Part shown: one piece after another, positions 1 through 5,093 of the stretch
How positions within the stretch are numbered: the stretch's first letter is position 1
Layout of the letters: each line of letters starts with the position of its first letter
From: Verrucomicrobiia bacterium
Lineage (GTDB): Bacteria > Verrucomicrobiota > Verrucomicrobiia > Opitutales > Opitutaceae
Reading direction: 5' to 3'
Assembly: GCA_030424825.1 (NCBI GenBank)
Contig: JAUHWE010000403.1
Span: 1 to 5,093, forward strand
Length of the DNA: 5,093 nucleotides
The notes under the pieces: model-generated
The model's database searches: none
Told to the model about the DNA's origin: nothing
What the model saw: only the letters and a program-made list of their open reading frames with translations
Position numbers and translations under genes: made by a program

Positions 1-1
1 A

Positions 2-139
2 CCAGATTTGGTGGATTGGAGCACCGTCGCGTCTCACGCCCCAACTTTGAACCTCGACGAATATTCCTTTGATTACTCCGTTACGGAATTGACGGGGCGG
101 ATGTACTATCGGGTTCGCGAAATTGAGGTGGGACCTTAG
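2..139 (+). CDS. C-terminal end of a probable secreted beta-sandwich or repeat protein (5'-truncated)
   Basis: The frame starting at base 2 is open from the window edge to a TAG at 137-139, giving 45 residues. It begins PDLVDWSTVASHAPTLNL and ends MYYRVREIEVGP. The pattern 'LVDWSTV ... (F/Y)YRVR' at the extreme C-terminus is typical, from general knowledge, of the last beta strands of large secreted Verrucomicrobiota proteins, where a fibronectin-like or choice-of-anchor fold ends in a 'FYRVR' strand. This fragment has no enzyme motif, so the rest of the protein and its function cannot be named. It converges on the membrane-protein gene to its right, and the two stop codons share two bases. 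No terminator hairpin is visible at the junction. That the frame is real is fairly likely; the fold assignment is inference from a short tail. Confidence 0.62.
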   Translation, partial: PDLVDWSTVASHAPTLNLDEYSFDYSVTELTGRMYYRVREIEVGP

Positions 140-759
140 TGGGTTGATTGGGAACTTTCTGTCAACGGGCGCTGACATTGGTGAATCAGGCAGCCCAGGC
201 CCGCGCCGAATCCGATCCCGTGGCAAGCTCCCCATAAAAGGCGACCCGTGGATCCACGGGTGATCTGATAGAGGTCATCGCCGATATAGTAGCCCAATGT
301 GTGAAATGTGAACAAGATTCCGAATACAAACAATAGGTTTCCCTGGCTGCCAAAGGCCCGCTTCATGATGATCGCCATCAGAAGGAGTCCCAGTGCGGAG
401 CCATAGAGGTCGCCGTGATGCTGGCCCTTCAGACCAAACCAAAAGACACACCATAGAATTGCGTATCCGAGAAAGGCGACCGCGAAGAGGACGGTAAATC
501 GAATTTGATTCTTTGGCGCTAGTGTGAGCCGACTCAGTACCCAGCCTGAGAGGAGCAGATACACGAGAGCAATTGAGGCATACATTGGAGCCTGTCCGCG
601 AATCAGCCTGAAGGCCCAAATTGAGTAGGCGATTACGCTGACGATTCCAAAGCTAAGCCCGCCATAGAGAATTGAATAGGCGAGGGAATGAGGATTCTTT
701 ATGTTTTCAGTGCCAGATCTTTCGAGAACCTGGGAAGGTGTTAAGCCAAAGATTTTCAT
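136..759 (-). CDS. Hypothetical six-helix integral membrane protein
   Basis: I do not recognise this 207-residue protein. It has a short polar N-terminus and six hydrophobic stretches, at about residues 25-50, 59-78, 87-110, 117-134, 141-161 and 172-193, so it is very probably an inner-membrane protein. Histidines sit in or next to the later helices: H114-H115 in 'GQHHGDLYG', H153 in 'TFHTLGYYIGD' and H180 in the glycine-rich 'GACHGIGFGAGLG'. Together with D117 and D161-D162 they could form a polar or metal-binding site inside the bundle, but that is inference. The ATG at 757-759 is the first in frame, and the next Met (residue 59) would lose helix 1. The bases upstream are pyrimidine-rich with no Shine-Dalgarno sequence. 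The gene stands alone, divergent from the PRPP synthetase homologue and convergent with the gene at the left edge. The hydrophobic pattern supports a real gene; the function is unknown. Confidence 0.8.
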   Translation of the reverse strand: MKIFGLTPSQVLERSGTENIKNPHSLAYSILYGGLSFGIVSVIAYSIWAFRLIRGQAPMYASIALVYLLLSGWVLSRLTLAPKNQIRFTVLFAVAFLGYAILWCVFWFGLKGQHHGDLYGSALGLLLMAIIMKRAFGSQGNLLFVFGILFTFHTLGYYIGDDLYQITRGSTGRLLWGACHGIGFGAGLGCLIHQCQRPLTESSQSTH

Positions 760-975
760 GTGGAAACGGGGCAGGGGATGAGAATATGTGTAACGAAAGA
801 GAAAATTCGCGCTGGGCGCAACCCTATGCGAGTCGGTAAAAATGTCGAATGAACCCTTCCTGCATGAATAATTGTAACGAATAAAGCTCGCCCTTTTTAT
901 TCTCGTAGCTTGATTTTGCTAATGCTCGCGATCCCACTTTCGCTTTGCGAGTTTGCTTAATAGAAATTCTCTTAC
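760..975. promoter_or_regulatory. Divergent intergenic region with a weak promoter candidate for the PRPP synthetase homologue
   Basis: This 216 bp spacer lies between two divergent genes and should hold both promoters. The best plus-strand candidate is TTGTAA at 872-877 and TTTTAT at 895-900, with 17 bp between them. Each box matches the sigma-70 consensus at four of six positions, so it is only a suggestion. It would leave a leader of roughly 70 bases. Just before the start, CTCGC (925-929) can pair with GCGAG (947-951), or a small TCGC-TTT-GCGA hairpin can form at 940-950. Neither is strong. For the minus-strand gene I find no convincing promoter. An in-frame TAG at 961-963 rules out an earlier start for the downstream gene. 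Confidence 0.25.
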
Positions 976-2178
976 ATGACCGAGCCAAAATACATTGTCG
1001 TTGGAAATTCTTCGGATGACCCGTTCGCGATCGACGTCGCCTTCGCGATGGGTCAGGGAGAGGACATTGCGGATCTCATTAGCATGAAGCGGTTCGCTAA
1101 TTCGGAATTCTGTCCGCGTTTCATTTCGGATGAACAAGACTTTTCCGAAATCGGAAACAAGCTGAGTGGCAAGAGTATTATAATCGTAAGCACAAGCAGC
1201 CTGGTGATGAGCCGACAAAGTCTCGCCATGCGAAACCTGATGATTGCTCGAGCTGCCAAGGAAAACGGCGCTGCGGAGGTGATTTTGGTGGAACCCGACC
1301 TATATTACAGCGCTCAAGATCGGGGGCCACGAGTCGAGTTAGGCGACACGGAGGTGGAGCGTGATTTGAAGGATCTCAAGAAATTTGACGGTCAACTTTT
1401 TACCGCCAAGCTTTACGCTCAAATGCTCAAACTCGCGGGCGTGGATCGTGTGTTAACGGTGCACAACCACTCGTTTTCGGTCCAAGCGATGTTTAGCGAA
1501 GTTTTTGATGGGAAGTTCCACAACCTGATTCCCTATGACATCTACGTCGACTATTTGCTGAACTCAGATATCGTCGACTACGAAGATGAGGGAGAAGGCT
1601 TGGCCCTTTGCGCACCGGACAAGGGAGCACGGGAGTTTGTGAAGGAAATGTTTGCCCGTCTCGGGCTCAAAAAGGCGAAGTTTGTCCTTTTAGACAAGGA
1701 ACGGACCAGCGAGCGACAGGTAGAAGTCAAAATTCACGAGGAGAGCGAAACCAAGCTCGATGATATACAGGGTCATGACATCGTTCTTTTCGACGACATG
1801 GTGCGTACCGGTTCGACGGTCGTTAAGTCCTGCCAGCTGTTAAAGCAAGTAAACCCCGGCAAGACGGTCTTCGCGCTCACTCATTTTTATGCGAGCGAGG
1901 AAGGGCGAGTGAAAATGGCCAACACGGCGATCGACGAGATTCTTACGCTCAACACGATTCCCACTGTGCTAAATCGCGATATCCAAGGGAGGCTTCGCAA
2001 GAAAATGGTGGTCTTGAAGATCGAGAAGTGGCTGGCCCTGAATCTGTGTCGTATCCTGAACCTGCCGCAACCGGATATGGGTGACAGTCTCTATTCGATC
2101 GACATGTCTTCAAAAAATACTCGTTGGCGACGCAAAATCTGGCTTAGCGAGCAGCTTAAGGCTCTGAACGAGGGTTGA
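976..2178 (+). CDS. Divergent ribose-phosphate pyrophosphokinase (PRPP synthetase) family protein
   Basis: PRPP synthetase makes 5-phosphoribosyl diphosphate from ribose 5-phosphate and ATP in the cytoplasm, feeding purine, pyrimidine, NAD, histidine and tryptophan synthesis. Family landmarks appear in order: FANSE at 40-44 (ATP site, compare human FSNQE), YSAQDR at 111-116 (compare YARQDK), VDRVLTVHNH at 156-165 with the metal-binding His kept at 165, APDKG at 213-217 with the metal-binding Asp at 215, the flexible-loop DKER at 240-243 with catalytic-type Lys241 and Arg243, the PRPP loop LFDDMVRTGST at 271-281, and NTIP at 326-329. At 400 residues it is longer than the usual 310-320; extra length lies near 117-138, around 175-207 and in a basic C-terminal tail after about 365. 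By eye, three conserved positions differ: the Arg of YARQD is Ala113, the Asp of DLH is His163, and the Asp of DDM-D-TGGT is Arg277. It could therefore be a true synthetase variant or a paralogue with another role. ATG at 976 is the first possible start; there is no clear SD. A terminator follows. Confidence 0.85.
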   Translation: MTEPKYIVVGNSSDDPFAIDVAFAMGQGEDIADLISMKRFANSEFCPRFISDEQDFSEIGNKLSGKSIIIVSTSSLVMSRQSLAMRNLMIARAAKENGAAEVILVEPDLYYSAQDRGPRVELGDTEVERDLKDLKKFDGQLFTAKLYAQMLKLAGVDRVLTVHNHSFSVQAMFSEVFDGKFHNLIPYDIYVDYLLNSDIVDYEDEGEGLALCAPDKGAREFVKEMFARLGLKKAKFVLLDKERTSERQVEVKIHEESETKLDDIQGHDIVLFDDMVRTGSTVVKSCQLLKQVNPGKTVFALTHFYASEEGRVKMANTAIDEILTLNTIPTVLNRDIQGRLRKKMVVLKIEKWLALNLCRILNLPQPDMGDSLYSIDMSSKNTRWRRKIWLSEQLKALNEG

Positions 2179-2193
2179 TCAATCAAGGTTCGC

Positions 2194-2226
2194 AGTCGGT
2201 TTTCTCTCAGGAAATCGGCTTTTTAA
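2194..2226 (+). terminator. Intrinsic terminator after the PRPP synthetase homologue
   Basis: AGTCGGTTTTC at 2194-2204 pairs along its full length with GGAAATCGGCT at 2210-2220. That is an 11 bp stem with three G-U pairs and a five-base loop (TCTCA), followed directly by a run of five T (2220-2224, the first also in the stem) and AAT. It starts 16 bases after the stop codon at 2178, the expected place for a Rho-independent terminator. There is no matching A-run on the left, so it should work only for the plus strand. It separates the PRPP synthetase homologue from the cytochrome operon. The stem is only moderately GC-rich, so read-through is possible. Confidence 0.65.
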
Positions 2227-2306
2227 TCCGTTGCGTTCGAGTTGAGCAAACCGCTTTCTCGCTTTGGCTTGAATCCGTATAGATTTGATCCCATGTATGT
2301 AAGATA

Positions 2307-2331
2307 TAGGAGGGAGGTCTTTACCCTCCTA
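2307..2331 (+). promoter_or_regulatory. Perfect inverted repeat in the leader of the DUF1592-type gene, enclosing an SD-like purine tract
   Basis: TAGGAGGG (2307-2314) and CCCTCCTA (2324-2331) are exact reverse complements around a nine-base loop, forming an eight-pair GC-rich hairpin 28 bases before the ATG at 2360. There is no T-run after it, so it is unlikely to be a terminator. The left arm with the loop start reads as a strong SD-like tract, but no start codon lies at a usable distance, and an in-frame TAA at 2339-2341 blocks earlier starts. CTCCTA at 2352-2357, directly before the start codon, is also complementary to the left arm, so an alternative pairing is possible. It could be an RNA control element, an mRNA-stabilising 5' hairpin or a protein-binding operator; the sequence does not decide. 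No confident -35/-10 pair is visible in 2227-2306. Confidence 0.4.
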
Positions 2332-2359
2332 CCTCGTTTAACCCCTGCGATCTCCTAAA

Positions 2360-5044
2360 ATGCTCTGCCCGACTCGCAAACCAGTTGCCTCATTCGTAAG
2401 GTTCTCTCCTGCGTTTTGCGGGGTTTCTGCACTTTTCATCGCCATGAACGTGGCAGGAGAAGAATTCCAGCTCGATGATTCGCTGATCGATTTCGTCAAT
2501 GAGTACTGCGTGAGTTGCCACAATCCCGAGAAGAAAAAGGGAAAGCTTGATCTCGAGTCTCTGCTGTCAAAGGGGGTGGGTGAGCACTTTGAAGTGTGGG
2601 ACGAGGTCGCTTGGATGCTCCGCGAGCGGGAAATGCCGCCAGAGGATGAGTCAGATGTGAAGCGCCCGCAGGAATCAGAATATGACTCTGTCGCAGAATG
2701 GCTGGAAACAAAGTTGGTCAGACTGTCGGAAAAGGGAGTCGAGCGGGAGCCGGTTATTTCTTCGAAACACGGGTTGATTAACCAGTACTGCGTGAGTTGT
2801 CACAATGATGAGGAGCGAAAAGCGGATTTAGTCTTGGAAGGGATTTCGCTCGATGATCCGGAAAGCGATCCCGAATTGTGGGAGAAAGTGGTCAAGCGTT
2901 TGGAGTCCCGTCAAATGCCTCCAGCGGACCGAAAACGTCCGAACGAAGCAACTTACAATGCAGTGCTCGCGTCGATTACCGAATCGCTGGACGCACACGC
3001 TGCCCTCCATCCGAAGCCCGGCCGTGTAGAAACCTTCCGCAGATTGAATCGGACAGAATACCAGAATGCGATTCGCGATCTGCTTGCAGTCAATATCGAT
3101 GCGAAAACGCTGCTCCCAAAAGACGATGAAAGCCACGGTTTTGACAATGTCACCGTGGGAGCGCTTTCCCCGAGCTTGCTGGACCGATATATTTCGGCTG
3201 CCCAGAAAATTAGCCGTCTGGCGGTAGGGACGCCTTATCGCTCTCCGAGAGGAGATACCTATCGTATCCGTCCAGATGTTACTCAGGAGAAACATGTCGA
3301 CGGCCTACCGATCGGTACACGTGGCGGTGCGGTCATCGACTACACATTCCCTCAAGATGGTGAATACGAAATTGAAGTGCTTTTGACCCGGGATCGCAAC
3401 GAGCACGTGGAAGGGTTGCGGGAGGAACACGAAATGGAGATCCTTCTGGATCGCTCGCTAGTGAAGCGTTTCACCATAAATCCACCCAAGGGCCAGAAAG
3501 ACCATAGCCAGTTGGATAAGCACTTGAAGACGCGATTCAGCGCGAAAGCAGGACCACGTAAGTTGGGGGTGACTTTTCTGAAGACTCCGTACTCCTTGTT
3601 GGAAATCAAACGAGAACCCTTCCGAGCGCATTTTAATCATCACCGTCACCCACGCCTTACACCTGCGGTATACCAAATTTCCATTACCGGTCCATTTGAG
3701 GCAAAAGGTGTCGGCGATACTCCTAGCCGGAAGAAGATTTTCATCAAGCATCCTTCTGATTCGAGTGAGGAGGAGTCGGTCGCTCGCGAGATCATCGCGA
3801 ACCTGATGAAGCGGGCGTATCGTCGCTCAATATCCAATGCGGACCTCAAGCGCCCTATGAAGTTCTTCAAGGAAGGTAAGGAAGAGGGTGGGTTTGAGTC
3901 CGGGATAGAGATGGCTTTAAGCTCGATTCTCGTGAGCCCAGAGTTTCTGTTTCGAGTAGAGAAAGACCCAGCGGGCGCGAAGCCCGGCGAGGCCTACCGT
4001 ATTAGCGACTTGGAGTTAGCGAGCCGAATGTCTTTTTTCCTTTGGAGCAGCCTTCCCGACGAGGAGTTACTCAATTTGGCGATCGCGGGGAAGCTGGGTG
4101 ACCCAATTGTTCTAAAGGCACAAGCAAGACGAATGCTTGAGGATCCGAAGGCGGTCAATCTGGTTGAGAATTTTGCTAGTCAATGGCTGCACTTGCGGAA
4201 CTTAGAGGCAGTCATTCCTGATTTGAGATTGTATCCGGATTTTGATGATAATTTAAGGCAGTCGTTCCGTAGGGAAACAGAGCTGTTTTTTGAAAGTGTG
4301 ATGAGAGAAGACCGAAGCGTCTTGGAGTTGATTAAGTCGGACTACACATTTCTCGACGAACGATTGGCTCACCACTACGGAATTCCCAATGTAGCGGGGA
4401 GTCGATTCCGCCGCGTTGATCTCGAACCGGAGCACAATCGCGGCGGGTTGCTGCGACAAGGCAGCATTCTTACCGTCACGTCTTACGCGACGCGAACTTC
4501 CCCAGTTATACGAGGTAACTGGGTGCTTGAGAACATCATTGGAACGCCACCGCCACCACCACCGCCGGACGTTCCCGCACTTGAAGAGAACAAAGTGGAT
4601 GCGACGCTTTCGATGAGGGAGCAACTAGCCGAGCACCGGGCGAACCCCGCGTGCGCTAGTTGTCACAACCTGATGGATCCGGTTGGGTTTGCGTTGGAGA
4701 ACTTCGATGCCGTTGGCCGGTGGAGAGAGTACGAAGGGGGCGCTGTGATTGATGTGTCGGGTGGACTGCCCGATGGGAGCGTGTTCGCAGGAGTAGAGAA
4801 GCTTGAGCACGGGCTCTTGGAGCGGCCCGAACTTTTCGTTCGCGCTTTGAGCGAAAAAATGCTTATATTCGCGCTCGGTAGGGGCGTTGAAGCCCATGAT
4901 GCGCCTGCTGTCAGGCAGATCGTGAAAGAAGTGGAAGCGAATGACTACAAGTTTTCCTCCCTGGTTCTGGGGATCGCCAAGAGCGTCCCGTTTCAAATGA
5001 GGCAAACCGACCTAGGTCACTCGATTGCCGCAAACTCGTTTTAG
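2360..5044 (+). CDS. Secreted multihaem DUF1592-type protein (PSCyt1 x2 - DUF1587 - DUF1595 - DUF1592 - DUF1588 - DUF1585)
   Basis: This 894-residue exported cytochrome-like protein belongs to a family expanded in Planctomycetes and Verrucomicrobia; its reaction is not established. A signal peptide covers about residues 1-33 (basic start, hydrophobic 19-32, likely cut near NVAG-EEF). Two PSCyt1-like domains follow, with haem sites C50-V-S-C53-H54 and C144-V-S-C147-H148, each with a candidate Met ligand in an MPP motif (M92, M186). Then come DUF1587 (about 224-288, 'RRLNRTEYQNAIRDLL'), a beta-rich region resembling a carbohydrate-binding module (about 311-445), DUF1595 (about 473-534), DUF1592 (about 545-672, 'ASRMSFFLWSSLPD'), DUF1588 (about 682-785, with seven prolines at 730-736 and a third haem site C765-A-S-C768-H769 before 'MDPVGFALENFDAVG') and DUF1585 (about 800-880). 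It appears full length and intact. Most relatives I know have one N-terminal haem domain, so two is notable. ATG 2360 is chosen because it gives the signal peptide and a TAA at 2339 precedes it; no SD is present. It is probably co-transcribed with the gene at 5055. Confidence 0.93.
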   Translation: MLCPTRKPVASFVRFSPAFCGVSALFIAMNVAGEEFQLDDSLIDFVNEYCVSCHNPEKKKGKLDLESLLSKGVGEHFEVWDEVAWMLREREMPPEDESDVKRPQESEYDSVAEWLETKLVRLSEKGVEREPVISSKHGLINQYCVSCHNDEERKADLVLEGISLDDPESDPELWEKVVKRLESRQMPPADRKRPNEATYNAVLASITESLDAHAALHPKPGRVETFRRLNRTEYQNAIRDLLAVNIDAKTLLPKDDESHGFDNVTVGALSPSLLDRYISAAQKISRLAVGTPYRSPRGDTYRIRPDVTQEKHVDGLPIGTRGGAVIDYTFPQDGEYEIEVLLTRDRNEHVEGLREEHEMEILLDRSLVKRFTINPPKGQKDHSQLDKHLKTRFSAKAGPRKLGVTFLKTPYSLLEIKREPFRAHFNHHRHPRLTPAVYQISITGPFEAKGVGDTPSRKKIFIKHPSDSSEEESVAREIIANLMKRAYRRSISNADLKRPMKFFKEGKEEGGFESGIEMALSSILVSPEFLFRVEKDPAGAKPGEAYRISDLELASRMSFFLWSSLPDEELLNLAIAGKLGDPIVLKAQARRMLEDPKAVNLVENFASQWLHLRNLEAVIPDLRLYPDFDDNLRQSFRRETELFFESVMREDRSVLELIKSDYTFLDERLAHHYGIPNVAGSRFRRVDLEPEHNRGGLLRQGSILTVTSYATRTSPVIRGNWVLENIIGTPPPPPPPDVPALEENKVDATLSMREQLAEHRANPACASCHNLMDPVGFALENFDAVGRWREYEGGAVIDVSGGLPDGSVFAGVEKLEHGLLERPELFVRALSEKMLIFALGRGVEAHDAPAVRQIVKEVEANDYKFSSLVLGIAKSVPFQMRQTDLGHSIAANSF
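2502..2806 (+). repeat. Direct repeat from the duplicated haem-binding domain
   Basis: Bases 2502-2524 and 2784-2806 match at 22 of 23 positions; the one difference is C2518 versus T2800, at a silent third position. They encode the CVSCHN core of the two N-terminal haem domains. The copies are 282 bases apart, exactly 94 codons, and the MPP motifs are also 94 residues apart, so the whole domain was duplicated in frame. Outside this core the DNA has diverged, so the duplication is old, with strong constraint or local gene conversion at the haem site. Confidence 0.8.
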
Positions 5045-5054
5045 TTAAGCCGTT

Positions 5055-5093
5055 ATGAAGTTCATCACCAAAAAGTCCATACCCCGAAGAACC
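5055..5093 (+). CDS. Start of the next operon gene, probable DUF1552 protein with Tat-type signal (3'-truncated)
   Basis: An ATG ten bases after the stop of the DUF1592-type gene opens a frame that runs to the window edge and gives 13 residues, MKFITKKSIPRRT. DUF1592-family genes are very often followed directly by a DUF1552 gene. DUF1552 proteins usually begin with a short basic segment and a twin-arginine motif of the form SRRTFLRG, which the 'IPRRT' here fits well. Visible directly are the ATG, the close spacing, the Lys-rich start and the Arg pair at residues 11-12; the DUF1552 identity is inference from gene order and this short N-terminus. If correct, the product is exported, probably folded, through the Tat pathway and works with the upstream protein outside the cytoplasmic membrane. 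There is no SD in the ten-base gap, so translation may depend on coupling to the upstream gene. Confidence 0.68.
   Translation, partial: MKFITKKSIPRRT

Noticed and set aside
275..619. 114-codon minus-strand frame overlapping the membrane-protein gene
   Set aside because: It is in another frame on the same strand as the 207-residue protein, whose regular hydrophobic helices show which frame is coding.
919..1259. Minus-strand open frames of 99 and 68 codons over the start of the PRPP synthetase homologue
   Set aside because: They are antisense to the ATP-site region of a clear family member and have no motif or ribosome site of their own.
2285..2308. Sigma-70 promoter using TTGATC (2285-2290) and a downstream TA-rich box
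   Set aside because: The spacing to any TATA-like hexamer (GATATA at 2303-2308) is only 12 bp, and other pairs such as TTGAAT (2269-2274) with TATGTA (2296-2301) are 21 bp apart, so none is convincing.
2307..2331. Second terminator before the DUF1592-type gene
   Set aside because: The hairpin is perfect, but it has no following T-run and lies just upstream of a start codon, so a leader or operator role is more likely.
2828..3295. 155-codon open frame on the minus strand inside the DUF1592-type gene
   Set aside because: It lies wholly within a gene whose frame is covered by recognisable domains, has no family motif, and reads as an antisense shadow.
4253..5005. Minus-strand open frames of 123 and 126 codons (4253-4624, 4625-5005)
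   Set aside because: They are antisense to the conserved DUF1592, DUF1588 and DUF1585 regions. Their sequences are low-complexity or basic (for example a WWWRW-type stretch opposite the proline run), as expected of shadows.
1..5093. Mobile element, CRISPR array, tRNA/rRNA or defence system
   Set aside because: There is no transposase or integrase motif, no terminal inverted repeats or spaced direct repeats, and no cloverleaf-like sequence. All long frames are accounted for by the genes listed.

Overview
The window looks like ordinary chromosome from a member of the Planctomycetes-Verrucomicrobia group, most likely a Verrucomicrobiota bacterium. The main evidence is the large 2360-5044 gene, a multidomain cytochrome-type protein of the DUF1587/DUF1595/DUF1592/DUF1588/DUF1585 architecture. 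This protein class is greatly expanded in that group and is usually paired with a DUF1552 gene. The C-terminal tail at the left edge, ending in a 'YYRVREIEVGP' strand, also fits the large secreted repeat proteins common there. None of the four visible start codons has a recognisable Shine-Dalgarno sequence.

Layout, left to right. (1) The last 45 codons of a plus-strand gene, probably a secreted protein with a beta-sandwich end (2-139). (2) A convergent minus-strand gene for an unrecognised six-helix membrane protein (136-759), whose stop codon overlaps the first gene's stop. (3) A 216 bp divergent spacer with only a weak promoter candidate. (4) A 400-residue divergent member of the PRPP synthetase family (976-2178), followed by a good intrinsic terminator (2194-2226). 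(5) A spacer with a second perfect hairpin (2307-2331) that buries the only strong SD-like sequence in the window. (6) The 894-residue DUF1592-type protein (2360-5044) with a signal peptide and three CXXCH haem sites, two of them in a tandemly duplicated N-terminal domain. (7) Ten bases later, the first 13 codons of the next gene, whose start 'MKFITKKSIPRRT' fits the Tat-type N-terminus of a DUF1552 partner.

The last two genes form an operon and presumably act together outside the cytoplasmic membrane; the biochemical role of this pair is not established. The PRPP synthetase-like gene is probably its own transcription unit, because a terminator separates it from the cytochrome operon. I see no mobile element, CRISPR array, RNA gene or defence system. 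The items most worth a second look are the altered active-site positions of the PRPP synthetase homologue, the duplicated haem domain, and the sequestered SD-like leader of the cytochrome gene.
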